Assembly: GCF_000338875.1 (NCBI RefSeq)
Contig: NZ_AOMO01000046.1
Coordinates: 1-58,741, forward strand
DNA: 58,741 bases
Reading direction: 5' to 3'
DNA from: Vibrio mimicus CAIM 602
GTDB taxonomy: Bacteria > Pseudomonadota > Gammaproteobacteria > Enterobacterales > Vibrionaceae
The notes under the pieces were generated by a model. The model saw nothing but the letters and a program-made list of their open reading frames with translations, ran no database searches and was not told the origin of the DNA. This document shows, one piece after another, positions 1 to 9,400 of the stretch (position 1 is the first letter of the stretch; each line of letters opens with the position of its first letter). The position numbers and the translations under genes are program-made.

Positions 1-68
1 ATGCAAATGATTAAAAAGGGGTTTTCTTTTCTCAAGAGTGTGGCATATTAGCGACGTCACTTCGATGC

Positions 69-142
<74 letters not shown>

Positions 143-435
143 ATCTTTTATTAAAATCAGCGAATTTATCCGAATCATATTGTAGATAGGCACTAATATA
201 GAACATGGTGTCACAATGTACATGCTCAGAAACTGCTCTTCGACTTACTACGCTTGAAATTGTTTTCCCAATTCTAGATTACCCTAAGAGCTTACCGCAC
301 AAAACAAAGCTCACGAGACAAAGGCTTCTAGCTGTTCGGTAGGTTCTTCTTAGCCAATAGGTTTTCAGTATTACCTCTATGGAGAGTAACCTAAAACGAT
401 CTTTGGTACCTGAGGATCCTCGCATGATCATGCTG
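143..435. other. Intergenic stretch after tRNA-Gly, no gene seen
   Basis: I see no open frame with recognisable homology and no clear terminator or promoter between the tRNA 3' end and the TetR gene. The 3' end of a tRNA is a common integration point, and the next two genes look foreign. However, no copy of the tRNA 3' end was noticed further along to mark an attachment repeat. Confidence 0.5.
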
Positions 436-1017
436 TCAGGCACGTATCCCTTGTAGAAGCAATTCCATAGCAGAAAGAGCCTGCGTTAAACGGTCTTTGC
501 TGTTTTCGGACTCAGCGATCCAAAATGCGGCCTCGACCAGACTGCCGTAAATCATCAAGGCTAAGGCTTCGGGACTAGATTGCACCACAATGCCGAGCTG
601 CATGAGCTGCTCCAGCAGCTTTTGCATAGATGTGATGCAGTACCGTTGTTCTCCCAGAGAAGGTGGGCCTAAAACCGCCCTAGCATCCCGTAGTACGATG
701 CGCTGGATCTCGGGCTCCTGCGCCATTTCTAGGTAGGCCTTGCAGCGGTTCCTGAAGCCTTCCCAGGCATCATCGGTACCATTGGAAATGGCCAGCAGCC
801 TAGCATCTATCTCAGCATCAATTTGAGCGACCACAGCGGCCAGCAGCCCCTTCTTGTCACCGAAGTGGTGATAGAGCGCTCCACGAGTCAGACCAGCCTG
901 TGCGGTAAGGTCGTCCATTGAGGTGTCGGCATAACCCTGCTCGCTGAAAACTTGGCGTGCAGTAGCCAGCAGTGTGGCACGGGTTTCTTCCATCTCGGCT
1001 CGGGTACGTCGAACCAT
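436..1017 (-). CDS. TetR/AcrR-family transcriptional regulator
   Basis: The protein is 193 aa, the usual size for a TetR-family repressor. It has an N-terminal helix-turn-helix (about residues 25-55) containing LTRGALYHHFGDKKGL, the family signature, and a helical C-terminal ligand domain. The start is placed at ATG 1017. The longer frame (1032) begins with MKEET, but its AAGGAGGAG bases are a strong ribosome binding site for the downstream ATG. It is divergent from the MFS gene at 1156, and the shared 138-bp gap carries two copies of CATAC-N5-GTATG. Local repression of both promoters is the natural inference. GC content appears higher than in the surrounding genes, which suggests transfer. 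The ligand is unknown. Confidence 0.85.
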   Translation of the reverse strand: MVRRTRAEMEETRATLLATARQVFSEQGYADTSMDDLTAQAGLTRGALYHHFGDKKGLLAAVVAQIDAEIDARLLAISNGTDDAWEGFRNRCKAYLEMAQEPEIQRIVLRDARAVLGPPSLGEQRYCITSMQKLLEQLMQLGIVVQSSPEALALMIYGSLVEAAFWIAESENSKDRLTQALSAMELLLQGIRA

Positions 1018-1054
1018 AGTCTCCTCCTTCATAAATACATTCTTGCATTATTTA

Positions 1055-1096
1055 CATACATCTCGTATGTTTAATTTTAATCATACGAGATGTATG
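1055..1096. promoter_or_regulatory. Double TetR operator between divergent genes
   Basis: Two palindromes, CATAC-N5-GTATG at 1055-1069 and again at 1082-1096, are inverted copies of each other; 16-bp arms pair perfectly (1054-1069 with 1082-1097). Paired palindromes in a TetR/target intergenic gap are typical operators. Binding here would cover the promoter zone of both the regulator and the MFS gene. The assignment is inferred from position and symmetry. Confidence 0.7.
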
Positions 1097-1493
1097 TATT
1101 ATTCCCGCTCAGCGCTGCTTTAGCAAGTTGGGCTCTATAGATAAGGAGAGTTTATATGCCCAATCCATATAGTGAACTGTTCGACACCCATGGCACCAAA
1201 GGTTTTTCTCTGGCAGGTCTTATAGCGCGTATTCCGTTGCCGATGACCGGTATCGGCATCATTACCATGTTGTCGCAACTACGCGGCAGCTATGGCTTGG
1301 CAGGTGCAGTGGCAGCCACCTTCGTATTGACCTATGCGTTGCTATCTCCGCAAATCTCACGCTTGGTCGATAGGCACGGCCAAGGCCGGGTATTGCCGAC
1401 TGCTGCTGGTATCAGTGTGATGGGGATTTTGCTGTTGGTTGTCTGTTCGCATTGGCAGATGCCAGACTGGACTTTGTTTATAGGTGCGGTGCT

Positions 1494-1532
1494 AGCGGGC
1501 TTTATGCCGAGTATGTCGGCATAAAGCCCGCT
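1494..1532. repeat. Perfect 17-bp inverted repeat at the MFS frameshift
   Basis: The left arm 1494-1510 and right arm 1516-1532 are exact reverse complements around the 5-base loop GTATG. The arms lie inside the coding sequence and the frameshift stop codon falls in the right arm. This suggests that one arm was copied from the other. Confidence 0.9.
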
Positions 1533-2110
1533 GGACAGCCATCTACCGGGGAGAATCTCGCTTACAGACTGCCTACTCACTGGAAACGGTGCTTGATGAA
1601 GTAACTTTTATTGCAGGCCCTCCGCTGTCGGTGGGGCTATCGGTGGCTCTGTTTCCTCAGGCAGGCCCACTAGTGGCTGCGGTACTGCTGGCATTCGGTG
1701 TACTGACCTTTGTCGTATTGCGTGGTACTGAGCCACTGATAGTGCAGCGCGACGCTGTGTTAGACAGCTCTGGGTCAGTTATCCGGTTGGCAGATGTGCG
1801 TCTGCTGACACTGTTGATGATTGCAATGGGGATCATTGTGGGAACGGTCGATATCGTCAGCGTTGCGTTTGCCGAACAGATGGGACGCCCAGCAGCGGCC
1901 AGTTTTGTGTTGTCGGCGTACGCGATTGGCTCCTGCCTGGCAGGTCTGCTGTTTGGTGCGCTCAAGCTGAAAACCCCAATGCACCAGTTGCTGCTAATCG
2001 GAGGGCTGGCGACCGCAGCAACGACACTACCACTGTTGCTTGCAGGCAATATCGTCGGCTTGGCTGGAGCGGTGTTTGTTGCTGGTTTGTTCTTTGCCCC
2101 AACAATGATC

Positions 2111-2123
2111 GTGACAATGTCAC
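2111..2123. promoter_or_regulatory. matS site (MatP binding)
   Basis: GTGACAATGTCAC fits the matS consensus GTGACRNYGTCAC exactly. It lies within the MFS coding sequence. matS sites are concentrated in chromosome terminus macrodomains, where MatP binds them. Confidence 0.65.
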
Positions 2124-2362
2124 TGGTTGAGCGCATCGTGCCGGAAAACAAGCTGACAGAAGGCATGACCTGGCTTCTTGCGGGTTTGAATATCGGGGTA
2201 GCGATGGGTGCTGCTGTCTCTGGTCAGGTTGTGGATATGGAAGGGGCACGCGGTGGCTTTAGCGTAGCTCTTGTTGCAGGAGGTGCTGTGCTGGTTGTGG
2301 CTCTGTGGTGTTATCGCCGTATGAGGGAGCATGCATCTACAGTTTCCTACTCCGTGTAAAAG

Positions 2363-2380
2363 TGGGGGCTAGCGCCCCCA
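2363..2380 (+). terminator. Rho-independent terminator after MFS gene
   Basis: Stem TGGGGGC / GCCCCCA with loop TAGC, followed by a T-rich tract (TTTCTCTTGATGTTTTC). It starts 4 bases after the MFS stop codon. Confidence 0.75.
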
Positions 2381-2385
2381 TTTCT

Positions 2386-2748
2386 CTTGATGTTTTCTTG
2401 TCTAGTCGGTGATATAGGGTCAGTCACTAACGTGTAATTGGGGGATTGGGTCAAATAGTCTCACGGCATAGCCATGCAACTAGCACGTTTTCTCAAGTCC
2501 AGATACTCAACTTGCTGGAGTGTTTGTGAAACAGCCACAGTTTTTCGAATCGTTCTTCCCCCACTGCTAGTTAGAGGATGCCGCTGTGCAGACTCAAAAA
2601 ATGCGGCCACATTCAAAGATTATTGCTCTAATCCTTGTCTATGTTTCCCCCAAAATTCTGCTTATCTTCCAGCATATCTACCAACGTACAATAGCTCAGC
2701 CAAGTCAAAACGATTAAGTTGTTCTCGTAATAGTTTACGAGGTGATTT
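2386..2748. other. Intergenic stretch, no convincing gene
   Basis: A 109-codon frame (2474-2803) overlaps the next gene and has an unnatural composition rich in Cys, Ser and Leu, so it is not called. The stretch probably holds the promoter of the gamma-glutamyltransferase-like gene. I see no repeat or RNA. Confidence 0.4.
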
Positions 2749-4317
2749 ATGGCCAATGTCGCGTTTACCGCTCCACACCACAAAGCCAGTGAAGTTGGGT
2801 TAAATATCCTCCGCCAAGGTGGTACAGCTTGTGAGGCTATGGTTGCTGCTGCAGCTATGGTCGCCGTTCAGTATCCACATATGAACAGTATTGGTGGTGA
2901 TGGTTTTTGGTTGATTGCAGCTAAAAATAAATCTCCTATTACGATTGATGCCTGTGGCGCTTCAGCACAACATATTGCTCTTGAGCAGTATGATCCTACC
3001 CAAGGTTTGCCACAACAAGGTGGTAAAGCGGCACTCACCATGGCTGGAACTATCTCAGGTTGGCAAAGTGCATTACAGCTTTTCTCTTCTGGTATCCGTC
3101 AGCAGGGCTTATTAGAGCCCGCGATTCAAGCTGCGGAGCAGGGAATACTCACAACCTCTAGCCTTGCTGCTGCGAGTCAAAAAACATGGGCAAGACTTTA
3201 TGAATTGGATGACTTTGCGCGTATTTATCTCAATCAATCTCGACAGAAACTAAATTCCGGTGACATTGTCACGCAGAAAGAGTTAGCTAGCACGCTGTCT
3301 TACCTAGCTCAGGATGGACTTGACAGTTTTTACCGCGGAGATTTAGCCAAACAGTTAGCTAAAGAGTTAGAGCAAGCAGGTAGCCCGTTACGGTTATCGG
3401 ATTTTTCTCAACATCAGGCTCGTATTGGTACACCGCTAACCTATGAAACTTCGCAAGGACAATTCTACAATCTCGGAGCACCAACGCAGGGGCTTGCATC
3501 ATTACTTATTTTAGGAATTTATGATCGCTTGGTTAATCAGGCTAAATCGACAGCTGATCATGTTCATCTGTTGATTGAAGCAACAAAACTGGCTTTCGAT
3601 ATACGTAACCAAACGATCACAGATGAAAAATGTCTTTCAGTGCCACTGCAGGATTACCTTACTCAGGCACATATCAATTCTCTTGCACGCAATATTCAGT
3701 TAAATCAAGCGACATCTTGGCCAAAAGAAACTCAATTAGGTGATACCGTGTGGATGGGAGCTTTAGATCAGTACGGCACTATGGTCAGTTTTATTCAGAG
3801 TATCTATTGGGAATTTGGCAGTGGTTTGGTATTGCCATCGAGTGGCGTACTTTGGAATATTCGTAGCCAAAGTTTTTCGTTAGATCCTGAACATATCAAT
3901 TGTCTTGCACCCAACAAAAAGCCTTTTCACACTCTTAATCCGGCCTATACACAGCTCAACGATGGTAGAAGAATTGTCTATGGAACCATGGGAGGCGATG
4001 GGCAGCCGCAAACCCAAGCTTGCTTAATCAGTCGCTATCTCTATCAACAGGAACCCCTTCAACAATCGATTGCTCAACCACGCTGGCTGTTAGGAAGAAC
4101 GTGGGGAGATAGCACTACACAACTCCGAATGGAATCAACATTAGCAAAGCAGTTGGAAAGCTCGCTAGCAGAGCGCGGCCATCAGATTCATGCTGTCCCA
4201 GATAAAAGTGAAATGATGGGACATGCAGGAGCAATAGTGCTACACAAGGGGGGGAATGTCGATGTCGCTACTGATCCACGCAGTGATGGTACTGGATTAC
4301 ACACATCCGTTGAATAA
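2749..4317 (+). CDS. Gamma-glutamyltransferase family protein (YwrD-like)
   Basis: This 522-aa protein is a member of the gamma-glutamyltranspeptidase Ntn-hydrolase family, which cleaves or transfers gamma-glutamyl groups after self-processing. Family hallmarks are the N-terminal RQGGTACEAMVAAAA region, the nucleophile Thr333 in QLGDTVWMGA followed by a DQYGTMVSFIQS stretch, and a late GTMGGDGQPQ loop. No signal peptide is present. It begins directly at MANVAFTAPHH, so a cytoplasmic protein resembling Bacillus YwrD is more likely than the periplasmic Ggt. The ATG is preceded by ACGAGGTG. The substrate is unknown; glutathione or another gamma-glutamyl compound is possible. Confidence 0.85.
   Translation: MANVAFTAPHHKASEVGLNILRQGGTACEAMVAAAAMVAVQYPHMNSIGGDGFWLIAAKNKSPITIDACGASAQHIALEQYDPTQGLPQQGGKAALTMAGTISGWQSALQLFSSGIRQQGLLEPAIQAAEQGILTTSSLAAASQKTWARLYELDDFARIYLNQSRQKLNSGDIVTQKELASTLSYLAQDGLDSFYRGDLAKQLAKELEQAGSPLRLSDFSQHQARIGTPLTYETSQGQFYNLGAPTQGLASLLILGIYDRLVNQAKSTADHVHLLIEATKLAFDIRNQTITDEKCLSVPLQDYLTQAHINSLARNIQLNQATSWPKETQLGDTVWMGALDQYGTMVSFIQSIYWEFGSGLVLPSSGVLWNIRSQSFSLDPEHINCLAPNKKPFHTLNPAYTQLNDGRRIVYGTMGGDGQPQTQACLISRYLYQQEPLQQSIAQPRWLLGRTWGDSTTQLRMESTLAKQLESSLAERGHQIHAVPDKSEMMGHAGAIVLHKGGNVDVATDPRSDGTGLHTSVE
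3260..3272. promoter_or_regulatory. matS site (MatP binding)
   Basis: GTGACATTGTCAC fits GTGACRNYGTCAC exactly and lies inside the gamma-glutamyltransferase-like gene. Confidence 0.65.
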
Positions 4318-4394
4318 TCTAGTTTTACAGTACCTTAAATGCATCAAGTCGATTATCATCTGCAACCTAAGCGTTGAATGGGTATCGAGAGTTT

Positions 4395-5381
4395 ATGAAG
4401 TTATCTTTAAACCTTGTCTGTGGGTGTTTCATTGTTGTGTCAGCTCAGGCATCAGCACAAAGCTATGCTTTTATCGAAGAGTATCTTGAACAAGCATTCT
4501 CTTCGAGTGTGGTATTAGCAGATAGTGATGTGTTTACCGCTGGATTCAACAATTTTGACCCTAACGATTGGTTTCATACCGATAACGAAAATTTAGGTAC
4601 AGCAGAATCGATTGAAAATCGCCAAAGATACAAATCGAGTACCTTGCCTATCACTCTTTCATTAAGTGATGACGAGGCATACCACAAACATCAACTGTTT
4701 TTCCGCCTGTCAGCTTCTGTTATAGACGATGATTTAACTCTTCCTGATGCACTAAATTCAGGTCAAACGGAACACTATCGACAATCAGTGTTAGGCGGGG
4801 CTGCATTCTACCGCTATCAATATCGCTTAACCGAAAACTGGACATTAACCCCTGCGGTTGGTACGCATCTGCTTTATTTCAAAAACAGTGTGACTTTTAA
4901 CAATCCTTCCTTTAAGAAGCTGTTATCACCGTTTGATGGCGTACTGGTGAACACTTATGCGTGGGCAAATTTGTTTGAAACTAATTTGAAGATCCAATAC
5001 GACGAAGAAAAAAGCTGGGGCCATTGGCGAGCTTCTTCTGCTTGGCATTATTTCGGCGGATACGGGTGGGGTAGAGCCAACAACGGCCAAATTGGAAACC
5101 CTGAAGGTTGGTATGTCGCCAATACATTGACTGGTGTTTACGACTTCACCCAAGTGGGGCGTTCCGTACAATCAATTTATGGCAGTATCCGACGGGTTGA
5201 TGTGGGCAGTACAACTCAAGAACCGCTGGGCACTTCAAACTATTACGAAGCCAGTTTCGGTTGGTTAATGACACCACCTTTTGAAATTGAATTCGTCGAT
5301 AACATTGGATTAGGTTTAACCTTTAACTACGGCAGTGCATTTAAAGGTGGTAGCATCGTACTCTTCTTTAATCAAGATTAG
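4395..5381 (+). CDS. Outer-membrane beta-barrel protein (solitary autotransporter-barrel type)
   Basis: The protein is 328 aa from ATG 4395, which is preceded by GAGAG; an in-frame TTG at 4374 is less likely. A signal peptide is clear (MKLSLNLVCGCFIVVSAQASA, cleavage before QSYAF). The rest consists of alternating hydrophobic and aromatic strands typical of a barrel, for example HQLFFRLSAS, WRASSAWHYFGGYG and LGLTFNYGSAFKGG. It resembles Vibrio proteins annotated as solitary outer-membrane autotransporter-like barrels, which lack a passenger domain. The ligand or role is unknown. Its stop overlaps the convergent GGDEF gene by 4 bases. Confidence 0.65.
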   Translation: MKLSLNLVCGCFIVVSAQASAQSYAFIEEYLEQAFSSSVVLADSDVFTAGFNNFDPNDWFHTDNENLGTAESIENRQRYKSSTLPITLSLSDDEAYHKHQLFFRLSASVIDDDLTLPDALNSGQTEHYRQSVLGGAAFYRYQYRLTENWTLTPAVGTHLLYFKNSVTFNNPSFKKLLSPFDGVLVNTYAWANLFETNLKIQYDEEKSWGHWRASSAWHYFGGYGWGRANNGQIGNPEGWYVANTLTGVYDFTQVGRSVQSIYGSIRRVDVGSTTQEPLGTSNYYEASFGWLMTPPFEIEFVDNIGLGLTFNYGSAFKGGSIVLFFNQD

Positions 5382-6616
5382 CTCGCCAGTTTGACGCAGT
5401 TTCTCCCAGCTTGTTTCGCTTTATAGAGTGCGGCATCTGCAGCCTTTAACGCTTCATTAGGATTTCGATGTAACTGGGAATCACATACACCAATACTGAT
5501 GGTTATCGTGACAATGTCACTATTGGATTTTCGAGTTCGCTTTTTAGCCCCTTCAGTATCACTTTTAGGACGCTTACTCGAGTTGCGGATCACTAATTCA
5601 TAAGATTCAATGTCTTGGCGCAATGCTTCAATGAAAGGCAGCACTTCATCAGCCAGTCTATTCCTATAGATAATCGAAAATTCTTCTCCACCATAGCGAT
5701 AAACTCGAGCTTTACCTTCAATCAAACGCAATCTCGACGCAACCAGTTTTAAAACATCATCACCGGTGTCATGTCCGTAGGTATCATTGAATTTTTTAAA
5801 GTGGTCCACATCAAGCATCGCAAGCGTAAATTTTTTCCCAATATGTTTTAAATCCTGATCTAAAGCTTGTCGCCCAGGAATTTGAGTTAAGGGATCATTA
5901 AATGCCATCTCATGTCCAGCTGAAATCAAATAAACCAATATCAGCAAGCCTGATAGTGAAAACATCGTGGTTGATACATAGGGGATATGGAACAGCACAA
6001 ACGCATTCATCCCCAATAAAATGGCACTGTACACCACCACATCGAGGATCTGGTTGCGGGTTAACACTGAAATGCCAGCAATACCGACTAGTGCAACAAG
6101 GTAAGCAACAATAATCAGGGGTAAACGTGATATTTGTGGCACGACAAAAAATAGATTTTCGGTCAGAGTTGAATGGTCTGTCTCACCGATGTGCAGCCGC
6201 GTCAACCAAGCCCAAAACGTACAAAGAAGTAAAAAAGCCAGATAGCTGAGAAAGGATTTACTAAATAATCCTGCATTTTTATACGCATAGGGTAAAAAGC
6301 AAGCCACAGGAAGCAACAAACTCAACATTATGAGCTCAAGCATTGTAGAGCTTTCAGTCAGAGGTGTTTGTAAACGAACTTGAATCAGCCAGTAGGAAAA
6401 CAGCATAGTCACTGCAACCATAGCGATCCGACTTTGCTTAAAAATATGAGCGACAATCAGCGACACTAAAAACAGTATGTAAGGTAGATTAACCGCCATA
6501 CCTAAGTTGGACTTTATTACCAGCACCACATTGCTCATACCTAGCCAGATTGCGACCAGCAGCAATAAAGGAAAACCAAAACGAAACCAAGGTGAAGTAA
6601 CAAAGCTAGAAGACAT
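5378..6616 (-). CDS. Membrane-anchored diguanylate cyclase (GGDEF)
   Basis: The N-terminal half (to about residue 235) has several hydrophobic segments (for example FRFGFPLLLLVAIWLGM, LPYILFLVSLIVAHIF, MLELIMLSLLLPVACFL). The C-terminal half is a GGDEF domain beginning near DPLTQIPGRQALDQDL. The active-site signature is GGEEF (near residue 308, in YRYGGEEFSII), an accepted catalytic variant that makes c-di-GMP from two GTP. No RxxD inhibitory site is visible five residues upstream, so product inhibition may be absent. The start is set at ATG 6616 rather than TTG 6625; the ribosome site is weak for both. It corresponds by position to V. cholerae VCA0557. Confidence 0.85.
   Translation of the reverse strand: MSSSFVTSPWFRFGFPLLLLVAIWLGMSNVVLVIKSNLGMAVNLPYILFLVSLIVAHIFKQSRIAMVAVTMLFSYWLIQVRLQTPLTESSTMLELIMLSLLLPVACFLPYAYKNAGLFSKSFLSYLAFLLLCTFWAWLTRLHIGETDHSTLTENLFFVVPQISRLPLIIVAYLVALVGIAGISVLTRNQILDVVVYSAILLGMNAFVLFHIPYVSTTMFSLSGLLILVYLISAGHEMAFNDPLTQIPGRQALDQDLKHIGKKFTLAMLDVDHFKKFNDTYGHDTGDDVLKLVASRLRLIEGKARVYRYGGEEFSIIYRNRLADEVLPFIEALRQDIESYELVIRNSSKRPKSDTEGAKKRTRKSNSDIVTITISIGVCDSQLHRNPNEALKAADAALYKAKQAGRNCVKLAS
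5508..5520. promoter_or_regulatory. matS site (MatP binding)
   Basis: GTGACAATGTCAC fits GTGACRNYGTCAC exactly and lies in the GGDEF coding sequence. Confidence 0.65.
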
Positions 6617-6895
6617 GAATACCAAAAGGTCTACATCGAATTAATGACAATTCTACTATTAAAATCTATTGCCAAGCATACTTTGATTTCATGATTTTCC
6701 AAGCTTTTTACTAAACTTAGGTGACGATAACAGCGCTTATCGAGTAAGTTTATTGTGACAAGTGTTTGATTGATTAAATATGAACCTCAGAAAATTCGAC
6801 TACAGTAATCTCAGAGCCTCAGATCATTTTGCGCATCGAGTTACTAACCAGTCTGATGTGCAAGGTTTTCGGTTGCCTTATTTGGGAGAGACAAG

Positions 6896-7270
6896 ATGCA
6901 ATTGAATGAAGATGTTCATAACTACATGGAGACTTTAGTGGGCCAAGTGCTTGGGTCACCAGAATATTCAGATGTGTATGATCAGGACCAATTGGCTGAT
7001 TTAGCATGCTTGGCGCTGTGCCAACTTAAACCACTTTATATTCGACATGATATCGATTTTCTTTCTGCCTTACCTGAAAGCAAACTAGTGATTCTTAAAG
7101 AACATGCCATGATTGCTGTTCAAGCCGCAGAATCCATGATAGTAAATGACCGACGTCAGAATCGAGATCGTGATGTGCCTGTGATCTTCACTCACGCGCG
7201 ATTTGATGATGATGCAGAGTTGGAGTGGTTTGAAACTCCAATTGTCAACAAAATTAACCGTCGTCAATAA
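6896..7270 (+). CDS. ComFB-family protein
   Basis: The protein is 124 aa. The N-terminal two thirds match the late-competence ComFB pattern: DVHNYMETLVGQVL, then an Asp-rich linker, LADLACLALCQLKPLYIRHDIDFLSALP. The usual Cys residues of some ComFB proteins are only partly present. ComFB-domain proteins in cyanobacteria have been reported as cyclic dinucleotide receptors, and the nearby GGDEF protein makes that role worth considering here, though it is not shown by the sequence. GGGAGAG sits 7 bases before the ATG. The HlyU-like gene follows 11 bases later, probably as one transcript. Confidence 0.7.
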   Translation: MQLNEDVHNYMETLVGQVLGSPEYSDVYDQDQLADLACLALCQLKPLYIRHDIDFLSALPESKLVILKEHAMIAVQAAESMIVNDRRQNRDRDVPVIFTHARFDDDAELEWFETPIVNKINRRQ

Positions 7271-7281
7271 GGAAAGCCTAA

Positions 7282-7560
7282 GTGGGATTATTTTCGCGCC
7301 TTTTTGGTAAAACCCAACAACCAGAACCAGCTCAAGCCGAACCAGTAGAGTATAAAGGTTTTATGATCTACCAAGAGCCAATAGCAGAAAATGGCCAGTT
7401 TCGTGTTGCAGGGCGCATCACACAAGAAATCAATGGTGAGCTAAAAACGCATCGCTTTATTCGCTCGGACTTAGTTTCGAATAAAGCGGATGCTGAAGAG
7501 CTGATGTTGAAAAAAGCCCAGTTATTTATTGATCAAATGTCAGGACAGATCTTTTCCTAA
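7282..7560 (+). CDS. HlyU-family protein (PF10115 type)
   Basis: This 92-aa protein starts with GTG, preceded by AAGGAAAG. After an N-terminal MGLFSRLFGK and an acidic proline/glutamine linker, it has the HlyU-like core VEYKGFMIYQEPIAENGQFRV and then RFIRSD. The family name derives from Vibrio proteins annotated as HlyU transcriptional activators, but this small domain is distinct from the ArsR-type HlyU and its function is not established. It probably forms an operon with the ComFB gene upstream. Confidence 0.65.
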   Translation: MGLFSRLFGKTQQPEPAQAEPVEYKGFMIYQEPIAENGQFRVAGRITQEINGELKTHRFIRSDLVSNKADAEELMLKKAQLFIDQMSGQIFS

Positions 7561-7743
7561 CTGGCCAATATATTGATGGAAATCATGAATATCCCATCCT
7601 GCTAAGGCTATGCTTAGTCACATTTTTAATGTGGCACGATGTAACTCCCTGTTTTTAAGGAAAATAGCCTTCACTGGTTCGACCTCTGCTTTGTGTGAAA
7701 ACCGTTGTAATTATCTAACAGAGTTCACACAATCAGCCTCAAC

Positions 7744-7772
7744 TTGACATTAAAAGTAACCAAGCTTCGTAA
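7744..7772 (+). promoter_or_regulatory. Possible sigma-70 promoter of pntAB
   Basis: TTGACA at 7744-7749 is a consensus -35. With a 17-base spacer the -10 would be TCGTAA (7767-7772), which is weak. It lies about 80 bases before pntA in a 292-base gap that otherwise shows only a short CACATT/AATGTG hairpin near 7619-7633. Confidence 0.35.
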
Positions 7773-7852
7773 TTGAATTACAAACAACTTGCAGTTCATG
7801 TCATCGTCCGATAAAAACATTTAATCATTGTGCCAATAGTCAAGGAACCGCT

Positions 7853-9391
7853 ATGCAAATTGGTGTACCAAAAGAACGACTCGCTGGAGAAACGCGAGTA
7901 GCCGCTTCACCGTCCTCGGTTGAGCAGCTGATAAAACTAGGTTTTGAGGTTTGTATCGAATCAAAAGCCGGAGCGCTTGCCAGTTTCGATGATGCAGCTT
8001 ATACCACAGCAGGGGCCACAATCGGCTCAAGCGAAGAAGTTTGGGCTTGTCCGCTTATCCTCAAAGTAAATGCACCACTAGATGACGAAATTTCTCTTCT
8101 GAAAGAGGGAACAACGTTGGTCAGTTTCATTTGGCCTGCGCAAAATCCTGCTTTAATGGAAAAGCTTGCCAGCAAGAATATCAACGTTTTAGCCATGGAT
8201 GCGGTGCCGCGTATTTCACGCGCACAAGCACTTGATGCGCTTTCTTCTATGGCAAACATTGCTGGTTACCGTGCAGTCGTCGAAGCGGCTCATGAATTTG
8301 GACGTTTCTTTACAGGTCAAATTACCGCAGCAGGTAAAGTTCCACCGGCAAAAGTATTTGTGGCTGGTGCTGGCGTTGCGGGTTTGGCTGCAATCGGTGC
8401 TGCAGGCAGTTTAGGTGCCATTGTTCGCGCTTTTGACGTTCGTCCTGAAGTTAAAGAGCAAGTGCAATCCATGGGTGCTGAGTTTTTGGAAGTTAACTTC
8501 CAAGAAACCGCTGGCTCAGGTGATGGCTATGCAAAAGAGATGTCTGATGACTTCAATCGCAAAGCTGCTGAACTGTATGCTGCACAAGCGAAAGATGTAG
8601 ACATCATAATCACTACCGCACTGATCCCAGGAAAACCTGCGCCAAAACTGATCACCAAAGAAATGGTGGACAGCATGAAAGCAGGCAGTGTGATTGTCGA
8701 TCTTGCCGCTGCGAACGGTGGTAACTGTGAATACACAGTAAAAGATCAGGTGATTACTACGGCTAATGGCGTAAAAGTGATCGGCTATACCGATATGGTG
8801 GGCCGTCTACCAACGCAATCTTCACAACTTTATGCCACTAACTTGGTCAACCTACTAAAGCTTCTGTGCAAAGAAAAAGATGGCAATATCGACATTAACT
8901 TTGAAGATGTAGTGCTTCGTGGTGTTACTGTCATTAAAGAAGGTGAAGTCACTTGGCCAGCGCCACCTATTCAGGTGTCAGCGCAACCTCAACAAAAAGC
9001 GAAAGCACAACCAGTAAAAGCGCAGAAAAAAGAAGCCGAACCCACATCACCAATCAAAAAACTGGCGGGTTTAGCGGTTGGTGTAGGTCTGTTTGCGTGG
9101 GTTGCCTCTGTTGCACCAGCTGCTTTCCTTGGTCACTTCACCGTATTTGTACTCGCTTGTGTGGTCGGTTACTACGTAGTTTGGAACGTGACACATGCAC
9201 TACATACACCTTTAATGTCTGTAACTAACGCAATCTCAGGCATTATTGTTGTAGGTGCACTGTTACAAATTGGTCAGGGCAGTGGCATTGTGACCTTCTT
9301 GTCCTTTATCGCTATTTTGATTGCAAGCATCAACATTTTTGGTGGTTTTACTGTCACCAAACGTATGCTTGAAATGTTCCGTAAAAACTAG
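7853..9391 (+). CDS. pntA: NAD(P) transhydrogenase subunit alpha
   Basis: This 512-aa protein (E. coli PntA is about 510) is one half of the proton-translocating transhydrogenase, which transfers hydride between NADH and NADP+ at the inner membrane. The NAD(H)-binding dI domain starts at [17 protein letters not shown] and includes the Rossmann motif [13 protein letters not shown] near residue 167. A charged linker ([17 protein letters not shown]) precedes four membrane segments in the last 110 residues. AAGGAA precedes the ATG. pntB follows after 9 bases. Confidence 0.97.
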   Translation: MQIGVPKERLAGETRVAASPSSVEQLIKLGFEVCIESKAGALASFDDAAYTTAGATIGSSEEVWACPLILKVNAPLDDEISLLKEGTTLVSFIWPAQNPALMEKLASKNINVLAMDAVPRISRAQALDALSSMANIAGYRAVVEAAHEFGRFFTGQITAAGKVPPAKVFVAGAGVAGLAAIGAAGSLGAIVRAFDVRPEVKEQVQSMGAEFLEVNFQETAGSGDGYAKEMSDDFNRKAAELYAAQAKDVDIIITTALIPGKPAPKLITKEMVDSMKAGSVIVDLAAANGGNCEYTVKDQVITTANGVKVIGYTDMVGRLPTQSSQLYATNLVNLLKLLCKEKDGNIDINFEDVVLRGVTVIKEGEVTWPAPPIQVSAQPQQKAKAQPVKAQKKEAEPTSPIKKLAGLAVGVGLFAWVASVAPAAFLGHFTVFVLACVVGYYVVWNVTHALHTPLMSVTNAISGIIVVGALLQIGQGSGIVTFLSFIAILIASINIFGGFTVTKRMLEMFRKN

Positions 9392-9400
9392 GAGTACACA

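Larger units (their letters stand above)
1156..2359 (+). pseudogene. MFS drug efflux transporter, frameshifted
   Basis: Residues 1-122 are read from ATG 1156 in one frame up to a TAA at 1522-1524. The rest of the MFS protein continues in the +1 frame and is recognisable from about 1526 (ARWTAIYRG, then RLQTAYSLETVLDE) to the stop at 2359. Together they give a roughly 400-aa, 12-segment MFS protein of the arabinose-efflux/multidrug type. The break coincides exactly with a perfect 17-bp inverted repeat (1494-1532). The downstream frame has an internal GTG at 1589 but would lack the first four to five membrane segments, so the product is probably inactive. The divergent TetR gene is its likely regulator. 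GC content is higher than in the backbone. A sequencing error cannot be excluded. Confidence 0.8.

Noticed and set aside
1589..2359. Separate 256-aa transporter gene starting at GTG 1589
   Set aside because: The frame continues upstream with recognisable MFS sequence, so it is the second part of the frameshifted gene.
2474..2803. 109-codon open frame before the gamma-glutamyltransferase gene
   Set aside because: Overlaps the start of a convincing gene, has no ribosome site and an unnatural composition.
7619..7633. CACATT-TTT-AATGTG hairpin after the HlyU-like gene
   Set aside because: Short AT-rich stem without a T tract; termination not supported.
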